The position numbers were made by a program, and so were the translations under genes. A DNA stretch of 64,000 nt, taken from NCBI GenBank assembly GCA_902826835.1, contig CADEGH010000021.1:1-64000 (forward strand). Reading direction: 5' to 3'. The notes beneath the pieces were generated by a model. The model made no database searches. It was given only the letters and a program-made list of their open reading frames with translations, and was not told the origin of the DNA. The DNA is from an uncultured bacterium. Its GTDB lineage: Bacteria; Planctomycetota; GCA-002687715. Positions within the stretch are counted from its first letter, which is position 1, and every line of letters starts with the position of its first letter. Below, piece after piece: positions 53,644-62,798 of the stretch.

Positions 53644-55233
53644 ATGTTGGAAAAAGCCTGCCGTAGCCTTCTTCTCGGGCTCAGCCTTGCGGCGATGGCA
53701 GCGGCGCAATCACCGAATCTCGTGCACGCCTGGGTCGATCCCCTGCGAGGCAACAACGCGACTGGCCAGGTTGGGGTTTCGACCCTTCCCTTTCGCACCT
53801 TGCAAGCGGGAGCCAATGCTCTGCAAGTTGCGCTGGCTTCGTCGAGCGCCCGAGGAGTCCTGCACGCCGCAACCGGACAGTACGGCTTTGGCTCCGGGCT
53901 CAGCGGCGACATTTGGCCGGTGGTCGTTCCGGCTAGGGTGAGCGTCCTGGGTGCGAATGCCCTGAGCACCATCATCGACGGTGCGGCTGTGGACCCGTCC
54001 GCGCCAGCTTTCTTGCTGCCGAGCACCGCGGGTCGCCCCGAACTGGCTCGTCCTTGCTTCGTCTTCGAAGATGCGAGTGGCTTCGATGACTCGCTGGTGA
54101 CACGCCTGACTTTTGTAGCGGCGGACCGGGCGGTCCTCGTCATCGGTGGTGGACAGGTCAGTCCCACTTTTTCCTTCTGCGCGTTTATCGGCTGCACCGT
54201 GGCCGTCCACATCCATTCGCAGCCAGGAGCGGGGGGTGGTGTCCATCGCCTTAAGCTGCTGGCGTGTACGCTAGGAGCGAATCAAACCGGGCTCCTTGTC
54301 ACGGCGGCAGATGCCAGTGGAGCGCTCACGATTCCGGTGGCCGCCCCGGCGGTGGTCAACTGCCTCCTGCGCAACACCGCGGACTTCGAGGGTGTTTCCG
54401 CGAGTTCGGTCCTCGCCTGCGGTTTCGACCCAGCAACGAGCAACCAGGCGCCCGGCGTCGTGCAGGCTCCCGTTCCCGCGGGCACCAGCATTTTTGTGCC
54501 TCAGAACTTCTCCCTCGAGGATCTCTTCGTCGGAGCCTTCACTTACCCGACCTCCGCTCCGCCCGCGAACCGGTGGTTTTCGGACTGGCGGCTCAACTGG
54601 AGGCTGCCGTCTTCTGGCCTCCCGAACCCGGGGATCGGTGCGGGCACTCAAACTTTCCCGGCCACCGTCGGCAATGGCACCATCGTCGCCATCGCCCTAC
54701 CGGCCGAATCCACCGGGTCTCGCGGATGCGGCGGGCCCCAAGATCCCGGGCCTGTCTTCGGACCCCCCGGCTGGAGCCTCGGGTACGACACCGGAGCATC
54801 CTTCCACGTGGGCGGAACCATGCCGCTCAGCGACGGATTTGGCACCACCGGTCAGGGGCTCCCGTTTGACGTGATGCACTTGATCCACCGCGAGCCGTCC
54901 TACAGCCGATTCCTCTTCGGCACATTCGCTTCGAGCGGCCCCGAGTATCCACTCGGCAGCGATGTGCCGATTGGCATGCTCGCGACCCCGCTTTCGATCG
55001 CGGGAATGGAGGGAGGCTTCTGGCTCGATGTCGCCGCTCCCCAGTTCATGGATCTTTCGGCATTCATTCAGGGGCCTGGAACCGGAATGCTCGGCGGATC
55101 CTCTCGGTGGCTGATCGAGTTCGCACCGCCAGTGGCAAACGTACGCATCGGCCTGAACCTGCAGATCGCCTTCACCGACTACCGCGGCATCCCGGTGCTG
55201 TCGAACGCCCAGCACGTCAGCATCGAGATCTGA
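53644..55233 (+). CDS. Secreted protein with beta-helix-like N-terminal domain
   Basis: A 529-residue exported protein from the ATG at 53644, with signal peptide MLEKACRSLLLGLSLAAMAA cleaved near AAQS. Residues 30-270 resemble a DUF1565-type right-handed beta helix: an opening WVDPLRGNNATGQ, STLPFRTLQAGANAL, and later coils such as VSVLGANALSTIIDG. The C-terminal 250 residues are Gly/Pro-rich beta sequence with no family I recognise, ending LSNAQHVSIEI. Proteins of this kind are usually extracellular or surface bound and may bind or cut polysaccharide; no catalytic residues can be assigned. Confidence 0.75.
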   Translation: MLEKACRSLLLGLSLAAMAAAQSPNLVHAWVDPLRGNNATGQVGVSTLPFRTLQAGANALQVALASSSARGVLHAATGQYGFGSGLSGDIWPVVVPARVSVLGANALSTIIDGAAVDPSAPAFLLPSTAGRPELARPCFVFEDASGFDDSLVTRLTFVAADRAVLVIGGGQVSPTFSFCAFIGCTVAVHIHSQPGAGGGVHRLKLLACTLGANQTGLLVTAADASGALTIPVAAPAVVNCLLRNTADFEGVSASSVLACGFDPATSNQAPGVVQAPVPAGTSIFVPQNFSLEDLFVGAFTYPTSAPPANRWFSDWRLNWRLPSSGLPNPGIGAGTQTFPATVGNGTIVAIALPAESTGSRGCGGPQDPGPVFGPPGWSLGYDTGASFHVGGTMPLSDGFGTTGQGLPFDVMHLIHREPSYSRFLFGTFASSGPEYPLGSDVPIGMLATPLSIAGMEGGFWLDVAAPQFMDLSAFIQGPGTGMLGGSSRWLIEFAPPVANVRIGLNLQIAFTDYRGIPVLSNAQHVSIEI

Positions 55234-55239
55234 AGCCTC

Positions 55240-55977
55240 TCACGAAATTTCGTCGACCGATTCGTCGGAAGTGGTGGACCACCACTGATTCTCGGCGGTC
55301 CGTCGCTTCTTGCAGAAGAGCGCGACGAAGAGGAGGAAGGCTGCCAGCGCCAGAACGAAACCCGTGACGAGTTCACTGGGCACAGGACCTAGGCCGGTAG
55401 CCCCGAACGCGCCCGCGATCGTGGCGGCGTGACCTTCTTCGTCCTTGGCGACACTGACCCCCGGATGCAAGAGCAACTTGGTCGACCAGGCTCCGAAGAG
55501 GACCAGGAACACCGGTATGTAGTTGCGAATCAGGCGCGCCCGCATGGCGGTGAGAAATGAAATCTTGAAGCGGGGGGTGAGCAGATCCTCGGCTACGACA
55601 AACCCCCAATTTTCGATCGGGGAGGTCAGGTCACGGCGCAGCAGGGGGACGTAGAAATTCTCCTCCAGCTTCCGGACTCGGGCCCGCCAGACGTCGAAAA
55701 AACGAAAGCGGCGCGCTTCGTAGCAGAGCAGGAAAAAAACGAGCAGCATGCCGAGAATCGCGACGACATGCACTCCGGGGTCGGAGTTCGTGAAGAGGAA
55801 GGACACGATGCCGCCGCTCGTCACGATCGCCCAGTTCGTGGTGGTGTCGAGGCGTTGGCGCCAGGTCAGTGCGCGGTGCATCTCGCCACGATACAGGTGC
55901 ACCATGGCGGCAATGTACTCCGGCCGCGTGAGCGGGTAGTTTTCGAAGCTCTGGCTGTCGCTTTTGTTCACGGCCAT
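55240..55977 (-). CDS. DUF2270 family membrane protein
   Basis: A 245-residue protein. ATG at 55977 (MAVNKSDSQSFENYPLTRPEY) is chosen over a longer frame whose first 30 residues are Arg/Pro-rich. The segment MVHLYRGEMHRALTWRQRLDTTTNWAI, quoted by its core YRGEMHRALTWRQRLD, and the ARRFRFFDVWRARVRKLEENFY stretch (core FFDVWRARVRKLEENFY) are typical of DUF2270. Membrane segments lie near residues 50-65, 72-90, 150-172 and 205-228. Function is unknown. It converges with the secreted beta-helix gene, with only six bases between stops. Confidence 0.82.
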   Translation of the reverse strand: MAVNKSDSQSFENYPLTRPEYIAAMVHLYRGEMHRALTWRQRLDTTTNWAIVTSGGIVSFLFTNSDPGVHVVAILGMLLVFFLLCYEARRFRFFDVWRARVRKLEENFYVPLLRRDLTSPIENWGFVVAEDLLTPRFKISFLTAMRARLIRNYIPVFLVLFGAWSTKLLLHPGVSVAKDEEGHAATIAGAFGATGLGPVPSELVTGFVLALAAFLLFVALFCKKRRTAENQWWSTTSDESVDEIS

Positions 55978-56162
55978 GGCGTTGACCTTACCCGGGAGTC
56001 GGAAGCGAGCCAGGGATGCGCCAGGGGCGACCGCGCCCAGGCTCGGTCGTGGGCCTCGCCACGCCAATAGACCTCCCGCATCCCGGCCGGGCTCTCGCTC
56101 TCCGGGGCGGGATCAGGTGACTTGTCCCCTCGTGTCTCCCTCCGTATGCTCCCCACGCCTTC

Positions 56163-56235
56163 GGGGCAGTAGCTCATCTGGGAGAGCGCTTCGTTCGCAA
56201 CGAAGAGGTAGTGGGTTCGATCCCCATCTGCTCCA
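56163..56235 (+). tRNA. tRNA-Ala, anticodon CGC
   Basis: A full cloverleaf of 73 bases. The acceptor stem GGGGCAG pairs with CTGCTCC and includes the G3-U70 wobble that marks alanine tRNAs. The anticodon stem CTTCG/CGAAG holds loop TTCGCAA, so the anticodon is CGC (reads GCG). The T arm is GTGGGTTCGATCCCCAT. The CCA end is not fully encoded. Confidence 0.96.
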
Positions 56236-56241
56236 TAGCGA

Positions 56242-56290
56242 GAAACCCCTCGAGACCGCCGACTTGCTGGTCACGAGGGGTTTCCTTTTT
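56242..56290 (+). terminator. Rho-independent terminator after tRNA-Ala
   Basis: GAAACCCCTCG (56242-56252) and CGAGGGGTTTC (56274-56284) form a perfect 11-base-pair stem with a 21-base loop, followed by CTTTTT. It begins seven bases after the tRNA, so it ends the tRNA transcript. Confidence 0.88.
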
Positions 56291-56331
56291 GCGTAGAGCC
56301 GTCTGAGCGGCGAGTCTTTGAGAGCGAGGGA

Positions 56332-57288
56332 TCAGAACGTGACGCGGACCACGCCGGAAGTGCCCACGTAGGTGAATCCGGGCCCCACCAGAAGCACGGA
56401 AAAGTCGATCACCATGCCCAAAGTGAATGGCACGGTGCCGGTCGGCAGGTAGAACTGCGAATTGGGGAATAGACCGAACAGAGACGGAACCGGGAAGTGC
56501 AGGGGATTTCCGTCCTGGAGTGGCGTCGAGAAGAAGAGGAGGAAGGTGATTGCGTCCGGAACCAGCCCCAAGAGTGGACCCGACCCGGCCGGCTGCAGAG
56601 TGTCGAGACTCAGCAGGAGCCAACCCTCCGTGGCGCTCGGGTTGATGTTGGTGAGTACGATCGAGAGGTCGCTCCCGCCCGGGGAGGTGGGCGCGACGGA
56701 CAGGCGGTTCTCCGTGCTGTACCTCATGGACCCGTTAAAAATGCGCGCCGCGTTGGTGAGCACCGGGAACGTGGCACCGATCGTGCAGGTGTATTGCCCT
56801 TGCAGGATCGTGACGTTGGGGTCGGTTGCGGCAACTGCGCCCACTGTCGTACCGTTCGTGTAGTCGATATTGGTCGAGGTCACGTTCCGGATGATGAAGC
56901 CCTGGGTCGTGCCTGCCGGAATCAGGTAGTTGAGCGAGAGGTTCAAAGGAGTGGGGACACCGGCCCCGAGAGCATTCACGGTGGTGGAGGCGAGCAGCGT
57001 CCACGCCGCTGGATTGGCGATCACCGGAGCGTAGGGCCCACCCCCGGTGACCGCCCAAACCTCCATGGTCTGCGGAGTGTTGATTCCGAGGTGAACATCG
57101 AAGGAACAGAAGGTTAGGCTGTTCGTGGCCACCACATCGAAGATGTTGCCGGAGCAGCCGTTACCCCCGGCGTAGGTGGTAGTCAGCGTCCATTGACCGG
57201 GGTTGCATTGACCGGCCGCCAACGCGGAGAGGAGGCAGGAGGCCAGCCCGATCAGGGCGACTCGGCGGAAAGAGAGTGGTTGGGTCAT
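56332..57288 (-). CDS. Secreted protein sharing a C-terminal module with its divergent neighbour
   Basis: A 318-residue exported protein from the ATG at 57288. The signal peptide (MTQPLSFRRVALIGLASCLL) is cleaved near LAAGQ. The N-terminal 190 residues are Thr/Asn/Gly-rich beta sequence with four Cys (CNPGQW, CSGN, FCSF, TCTIG), perhaps two disulfides. The last 110 residues, from LTNINPSATEGWLLLS to LLVGPGFTYVGTSGVVRVTF, match the tail of the protein encoded at 57871-58899. I know no family for it. Exported, probably extracellular; function unknown. Confidence 0.78.
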   Translation of the reverse strand: MTQPLSFRRVALIGLASCLLSALAAGQCNPGQWTLTTTYAGGNGCSGNIFDVVATNSLTFCSFDVHLGINTPQTMEVWAVTGGGPYAPVIANPAAWTLLASTTVNALGAGVPTPLNLSLNYLIPAGTTQGFIIRNVTSTNIDYTNGTTVGAVAATDPNVTILQGQYTCTIGATFPVLTNAARIFNGSMRYSTENRLSVAPTSPGGSDLSIVLTNINPSATEGWLLLSLDTLQPAGSGPLLGLVPDAITFLLFFSTPLQDGNPLHFPVPSLFGLFPNSQFYLPTGTVPFTLGMVIDFSVLLVGPGFTYVGTSGVVRVTF

Positions 57289-57870
57289 AGTGTGGGCTCG
57301 AAGGGCTTCCACTCACCAAGCCGTCGTGCCTCAACTCCCGATCGGTCGGGGCCGGGCCCAGTAGGCGGAGGAAAAACTCGGAAACTCCAGGGGAGCTGAT
57401 TCTGCTCCCAAGTAGCGGAGGATATGGCGGGGCCCCGGTTTCTGGCAAGGCAAATCCGCGGGGGCATGCGGGAGTGTGCCCAGAGGCCGAGCTCCCGGGT
57501 CATGCGAAGCGGACCTGGGTTGCGAGAGCTGAGTTCTGGTCGTGGCTCTCGATCGACCCGGTTCCCGGCACGACACCCGGTGTGGCCTGGGATGGGGGGG
57601 ATTCACGGCCCAATCCGTTCAGGGCCATGACTCGGGGTGCGGCCCCCCTCGGCACTCTCGGGTGGGGACGCAGATCCTCGGCGCTCGTCCGGCAGCAAAT
57701 TCCGAATGCGGAGGCTCTCGATCGCCCGGGCCGGTATGCTGCGGTCCGTCGCGGTCTCCGAATCTCCCTCGCCGCAGCGAGGTCGGGTGATTCGGCGACT
57801 CACCGATCGAAGGGCGGCTTCCCGGAAGGAAGCTCCCGCGACTCCGGCCCTGACCAGGAGACTCAGACCC
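57289..57870. other. Divergent intergenic region of about 580 bases
   Basis: Separates two divergent genes for related secreted proteins. It should hold both promoters. Open frames crossing it are Arg/Pro-rich and I take them as non-coding. No repeat shared between the two gene leaders is obvious by eye. Confidence 0.5.
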
Positions 57871-58899
57871 ATGTTCCACACCCCTCTAGTGCGGCGCGCC
57901 CTCCTCGTGGTGCCGTTCCTTGCGTTCTCGATGGCGGCCCAGACCACCACGGTGTATTTGCCCGATCCGAACCCCACGATCCCAGGTGGCACTTCGGTCA
58001 ACACCATTCCGTTCGGATCCGCTGCTTACACCTACCTCGCTCGAATCCCGGCGATGTCTCTGAACCCGACGAACACCGTGATCGAGGACGTCGCGTTCGC
58101 TCCGCCCGTTTCGGGCGTATGGAATGCCACCAACGTGATCATCGGGATGGGACACATCCCGACTCCGCTCCCTTGCCCCTTCAGCTTTCCCACCACCAAC
58201 CCGGCGGGCGTGGGATCGTTCATCGACTTCACGGTGGTGTTCGATTCCACGATTCATGGTGCCCTCAACTGGACGTGGACGGCGGGGCAGTTCTCACCGA
58301 TGCAACTTGAGACGACCAGCGACAACCGGTTCACCTGGAACGGCATCAACGACGTGGGTTTCTACATCACCTTCAGCGGCGCGTCCCCCACCTCCGGCTT
58401 CTATCGCAATCCCAACGGCCCCCCGGAGCGGACCTATGCCACGGGTTTCCAGGCCCCTGTCAGCACGGGATGCAACGCTCTCTTCGGGTTGGTCATGGCG
58501 CTCGATCTCGGGATTGCCGGCAACGTGCTGGCGGTCTCCGACGGCGGCCTCGGGGTCGACGCGCTGACGGTCTCGTTGACCGACATCACTCCCTCGGCCA
58601 CGGAAGGGTGGTTCTTAGTGAGCTCTGATGTGAGCCGCCCGCTCGGCACCGGCCCCTTCCTGGGGATTTCCCCGGACACCCTGACTTGGACCTTCCTTTT
58701 TTCCAGCCCGCTCTTGGACGGCAGCCTGTTCCACTTCCCGGTGCCCTCGAGCCTGAGCCTCTTCCCGACCACTCCTTTCGTGCTCCCTCCAGGTTCGACG
58801 GCTAGTATCAACGGCGCCACGCTCGATATGACGGTCTTGCTGGTCGGCCCCGGTCTATCCTACGCCGGACGATCCAATGTCGTTCGTTACGCATTCTGA
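57871..58899 (+). CDS. Secreted protein sharing a C-terminal module with its divergent neighbour
   Basis: A 342-residue exported protein from the ATG at 57871. Signal peptide MFHTPLVRRALLVVPFLAFS, cleavage near MAAQ. The N-terminal 210 residues are beta-rich with conserved-looking aromatic strands (FTWNGINDVGFYITF); only two Cys. From LTDITPSATEGWFLVS the last 110 residues match the neighbour at 56332-57288: both have PSATEGW, an LLxxFSxPLxDGxxxHFPVPS block and an LLVGPGxxYxGxSxVVRxxF end. The longer frame from 57637 lacks a signal and is rejected. No known family; function unknown. Confidence 0.8.
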   Translation: MFHTPLVRRALLVVPFLAFSMAAQTTTVYLPDPNPTIPGGTSVNTIPFGSAAYTYLARIPAMSLNPTNTVIEDVAFAPPVSGVWNATNVIIGMGHIPTPLPCPFSFPTTNPAGVGSFIDFTVVFDSTIHGALNWTWTAGQFSPMQLETTSDNRFTWNGINDVGFYITFSGASPTSGFYRNPNGPPERTYATGFQAPVSTGCNALFGLVMALDLGIAGNVLAVSDGGLGVDALTVSLTDITPSATEGWFLVSSDVSRPLGTGPFLGISPDTLTWTFLFSSPLLDGSLFHFPVPSSLSLFPTTPFVLPPGSTASINGATLDMTVLLVGPGLSYAGRSNVVRYAF

Positions 58900-58981
58900 T
58901 CTCTCCTTCAGACCGGCGCGGGGGCGGGGCCCCGTGGCGGCCCGCACCGCCGAAGTCCCCCCGTTCGAGTAGAGTCTCGGC

Positions 58982-60004
58982 ATGTCCAAGTCCATCCTTT
59001 GGGTGGTGGCCCTGATGGGGTTGACCTCGGGGTGTCTCCTATCCCAAGCCGAGGCCGAAATCGTCACCCTGAAGAGTGGGCGCGCGCTGCGTGGATTCTC
59101 GGTTGCGCCCGCCAAGAACCACTTCTGGTTCGAGGACGAAGAGCTGGGGCTGGTCCGCGTCCCTCTCGATCGAGTGCGACACCACCAGGGCGGACCTTCG
59201 GAACTTCCGATTCTGCGGCCTCTCGCCCGGTCCGGGGTGATGGCTTCGCCCAAGAGCTACGTTCGGCACGTGGCGGCCAATGGGCAGGCGGTCGGCGCCC
59301 TGCAGACGGGGACTTCGAGGTGGCACCATTCCGGTCGCGGCCTCACACTTTTGTTGGTGGGGGCCGTCCACATCGGCGAGCCCGACTACTTCGCAGCGTT
59401 ACAGCGACGACTCGATGCGTGTGATCTCGTCCTGTTCGAGGGGGTGAGAGATGAACCCTCCGCAGACCCGAAACAAGCCGAGCAGGCCCTGCGGCAGATG
59501 GACCAACTGCGTCGCCTCCAGCTCGAGTTTGCCAGCATGCTCGGACTTTCCTTCCAGACGGACCATGTGAACTACGCGCGGCCATTCTGGCAGAATTGCG
59601 ACGTGTCGCTCACGGCTATGCGCGCGGAAATGCAAGCGCGCAGAGTCTCGCTTCCGACCGACGATCGGCTCTACCTGGCACTCACCAAAATGGCGATGGG
59701 TGTTTTGCGCGCCACCAGCGGGGGAGAATTGGGTCGGCTGAGGTTGCGCGGCCAGGTCGGCCGCATGCTTGCTATGGCGGATGTCCTGATGGCCCAGTGG
59801 AAAGGTCTCAGTTCCATCCTCATCGATTGGCGCAACGAAGCCGCCTGGCGACACGTCGATCGGGAGCTGGCGGCGGCGAGTTCGGGAAAGTGGATTGCGC
59901 TGTTCTACGGGGCTGCCCATCTACCCGATTTTGCCCGCCGGGCAGAGCTGGCCGGATTCCGGTGCGTGGACGTCGAGTGGGTCAAAGCCTGGGAGACCCG
60001 CTGA
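58982..60004 (+). CDS. TraB/GumN-like lipoprotein
   Basis: A 340-residue protein. Signal with lipobox LTSGC at Cys18. Residues 26-70 look like an SH3-type beta segment (EIVTLKSGRALRGFSV, DEELGLVRVPLDRV). Residues 115-335 resemble the TraB/PrgY/GumN (Tiki-like) fold: VGAVHIGEPDYFAALQRRLD, DLVLFEGVRDEP, and IALFYGAAHLPDFARRAEL, whose His and Glu residues are the candidate metal or catalytic sites. Tiki relatives are metalloproteases; activity of bacterial members is poorly known. It precedes the large surface protein gene by six bases, so the two are likely cotranscribed. Confidence 0.82.
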   Translation: MSKSILWVVALMGLTSGCLLSQAEAEIVTLKSGRALRGFSVAPAKNHFWFEDEELGLVRVPLDRVRHHQGGPSELPILRPLARSGVMASPKSYVRHVAANGQAVGALQTGTSRWHHSGRGLTLLLVGAVHIGEPDYFAALQRRLDACDLVLFEGVRDEPSADPKQAEQALRQMDQLRRLQLEFASMLGLSFQTDHVNYARPFWQNCDVSLTAMRAEMQARRVSLPTDDRLYLALTKMAMGVLRATSGGELGRLRLRGQVGRMLAMADVLMAQWKGLSSILIDWRNEAAWRHVDRELAAASSGKWIALFYGAAHLPDFARRAELAGFRCVDVEWVKAWETR

Positions 60005-60010
60005 GCGGCC

Positions 60011-62620
60011 ATGAGTTCCGAATCGAGACAATCGGAGGAGCAAGGCTCCCGCGTTTCTGCCGAAGCCCACTGGCCCTGGCGGCTGTTTGCGATTGCCCTC
60101 ATCCTCGGGGGCTCGGGAGTGGGCTACTGGTTCTTGGCCACTGATCGCCGGGAACTGTGGTCCACCTACGGGTCCTCGGAGCGCGCCGACCTGACCACCT
60201 CCCTCGTCTCACCCGTGCGCGCGCCCGTCGAGGCCTCTGCCCGTACCTTTGCCAATGAAGAGCCGTCCGTCCTACGGGCCACCGGATTTCTCCTCGAACT
60301 CAAAGAAAAGGGAAGCGGCCGTGAGCTGGCGTCTGGCTCGGTGCGATTCCTCGACCTGAGTCACGGATTGGCTCCCGAAGCGGCGTTCGACGTGGCGCTG
60401 CATGGCGACTCCGGAGAGGGGCGATTTGGCGGAGTCAGGGAGTTCATCGCCGACGAGCGGGGTCAGGTCTGGATTCCCCGATTCAAGGGGAGAGCCCGCG
60501 TGCTCGCCACCTGGCAGGGGCTCTCCACCCAGGCCGCTCTCAGTGCCGGAGACCAAGACCCGCTCCGCCTTGAGCTCTCGCCCGAGCCGGCCCGGCGCGT
60601 GCGCCTACGGAGTGCCGACGGTGGTCCGGTATTTGGTCTTCCGATTTCGGTTCGGGATGGCGATTCCCTGACCGACCTGTGGCGGGGCATGGTGACTGAC
60701 CCGAGCGGTGAGTTGGTTCTGCCTTCCGGGCTCCCGGTGCGCAGGCCACGTGAGGCGCGCATCGGCTTGTCGATCCCAAGCTTCGAAATGATCACGGAGC
60801 CCTGGCCTGAACTCGAAGGTGGGGTGGTCGATATCGTCGTTCCGCCCCTCGGAAGTTTGCTCGTGCGTGTTCGTTCACTGAACTTGGGCGCCGACCTCGG
60901 ATCCTTGGTGGCCTGCGCCAAGGCGAAGACCGACACGAGTCCGGACCGCACTCCGCACTGGCTGTGGGCTCGGCCAACCCGCTTTGAGGACGGAACGGGC
61001 GCGCGGATTTGGGTGCCGCTGAACGGGCGCTTCGATGTTCGAGTGCAATCAAAGAAGAGCTATCGCCCGGTCGAGGTCGCGGTGGACGGTCCGACTATTC
61101 CGGGCCAAGAGATTTCCGTCGAGGTGGACCTGAACGCCCGCTACCCCGAGGTGATCGGCCGGATCCAGGATCCGCTCGGTCAGGCCTGGGCCCACACTCC
61201 GATTCGGGTGCACCTCATCACGCGATCCGCCGGGGGACGGGGAGTCGTCGCAGAGCCTCTCCAGAGCGACGAGGCCGGTCGATTCGTGTTGGCGCTCCGC
61301 GCCGCGTCCGCCGACACCGAAGAGCGGACCCTGGAAGCCTCGATTTTTGACCCCGACCGGGAACAAATCACCGGCTTCTGTTCGGTCGGAATCTCCAAGC
61401 CAGTAATTGGCCCCCATGACCTAGGCGATCTGCGCTTGGGACCGGCGCCCCTCCTGGTTTCGGGCTGGACCCAAGACGAACGAGGTAACCCGGTCAGGGG
61501 GGTGGTCGTCGCGATGGAATCCCGGTCCGCCGCCAACGATGGCCCGTGGTCCGGAGAATCCGAAGACACGGTCGTGTCTGATGCTCAGGGCCGCTTCGAG
61601 ATACGGGGGCAATGCGATGGTCCGGCGCTGAGGCTCTTGGCGCGCCGAGCGGGTTTCCTTGGTTTGACCACTGAACCGCTGGTGCCCGGCGCCTTGGGTC
61701 TGCGACTCACCTTGCCAGGGGCAGCTTCGCTGGCGGGGCGCGTGCTCGTGGAGGAGGGCGTTGATGTTTCCCTATTATCGGTCGTGATGGAAACGCGCGG
61801 GAAGGGAGCCGCTTGGGACGTTCGCTCCCGCGTTCAACCGGCCCGCGACGGATCGTTCTTGGCGTGCGAACTGCCCAGGGGCCTCTACCGAGTGAGCGTG
61901 GTGCTCCCCGATGATGCGCGTGCGATCGCGGCCCTGGATGGAGTGGTGGTCGACGATTCCTCCGGACCGGACTCTCCACGGAGATGCGAGCTCGACCTGC
62001 GGGGCACGATCCAGTCGGTTCCGATCCACGTAGAAAGCGAAAGTGGCTCCGCCGTGTCTGACGCGTGGGTGCTCCTGCTGCCTAAGGACGACCAAGCTAG
62101 GGCTCGCTGGCAGCGCGTGCGCGATGGGCGGGCCCAGGTGATCTTCCGGCCCGGAAATCTCGCGGCGGCGGTCACGGCGCCAGGTCATGTGCCGGAGCTC
62201 CTTTCTGAGGTTTCGGGCCCGGTCAAAGTCAAGTTGCGCGCCGGGCATCGGGTGGAGGTCCGGGTGTCGGGTGGAGGGGAGTCGGTCACCGCCCCACACG
62301 CGCTCGTGGGAAGGATCTGGCCCACCCAGACTCCTCCCGGCTGGCCTCCGGAGCTTCTTCCCAAGCAGGGAGCGATGGGGATTGCGGGGGAGCTGATTTT
62401 TGATGCCGAGGGTGTAGCCCAAGCGGTCGTACCGTGGCCCGGACCCTATCGCGCAAGTCTGGCGTTGCAGCGGCGAGGCGGAGGTCTGGAGTCCGCGGTG
62501 TCCGTGCCGGACTCCGGGCACGGCCGCTTCCAGGTGCAGGACTCGCCCCTGATGCAGCAGATCGAGCTTGCGGTCACGGCCGAGAACATGGCCGAGGCCA
62601 AGCGCGCGTTTCAGCTCTGA
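60011..62620 (+). CDS. Large membrane-anchored protein with carboxypeptidase-regulatory-like repeats
   Basis: An 869-residue protein. A basic N-terminus and one membrane helix at about residues 24-42 (WRLFAIALILGGSGVGYWFL) anchor it, with the rest outside. The outer part consists of several beta-sandwich units of the carboxypeptidase-regulatory or Ig-like type; repeated cues are Gly-rich turns before SDEAGRFVLAL, SDAQGRFEIRGQC and ARDGSFLACELPRG, each a G-x-F/S-x strand at the end of a unit. No enzyme motif is seen. It follows the TraB-like lipoprotein gene closely. A structural or binding role at the cell surface is likely. Confidence 0.78.
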   Translation: MSSESRQSEEQGSRVSAEAHWPWRLFAIALILGGSGVGYWFLATDRRELWSTYGSSERADLTTSLVSPVRAPVEASARTFANEEPSVLRATGFLLELKEKGSGRELASGSVRFLDLSHGLAPEAAFDVALHGDSGEGRFGGVREFIADERGQVWIPRFKGRARVLATWQGLSTQAALSAGDQDPLRLELSPEPARRVRLRSADGGPVFGLPISVRDGDSLTDLWRGMVTDPSGELVLPSGLPVRRPREARIGLSIPSFEMITEPWPELEGGVVDIVVPPLGSLLVRVRSLNLGADLGSLVACAKAKTDTSPDRTPHWLWARPTRFEDGTGARIWVPLNGRFDVRVQSKKSYRPVEVAVDGPTIPGQEISVEVDLNARYPEVIGRIQDPLGQAWAHTPIRVHLITRSAGGRGVVAEPLQSDEAGRFVLALRAASADTEERTLEASIFDPDREQITGFCSVGISKPVIGPHDLGDLRLGPAPLLVSGWTQDERGNPVRGVVVAMESRSAANDGPWSGESEDTVVSDAQGRFEIRGQCDGPALRLLARRAGFLGLTTEPLVPGALGLRLTLPGAASLAGRVLVEEGVDVSLLSVVMETRGKGAAWDVRSRVQPARDGSFLACELPRGLYRVSVVLPDDARAIAALDGVVVDDSSGPDSPRRCELDLRGTIQSVPIHVESESGSAVSDAWVLLLPKDDQARARWQRVRDGRAQVIFRPGNLAAAVTAPGHVPELLSEVSGPVKVKLRAGHRVEVRVSGGGESVTAPHALVGRIWPTQTPPGWPPELLPKQGAMGIAGELIFDAEGVAQAVVPWPGPYRASLALQRRGGGLESAVSVPDSGHGRFQVQDSPLMQQIELAVTAENMAEAKRAFQL

Positions 62621-62798
62621 GTTCGAGCGGAATTCCCGTCTGACGCCGGCGATGGCGCGGCGAAGTGACGGAAGCAGGGCGTCCGAGTCTGGTGGTTACG
62701 GACGAGGGCTTGGATCCGCAACCTCACTCCGGCGTCGCGGCCAGGCTCGACGGGGGGTGGGAAGCTCTCGGTGTCGGCCGACTCGAACCCGAGTCGGC

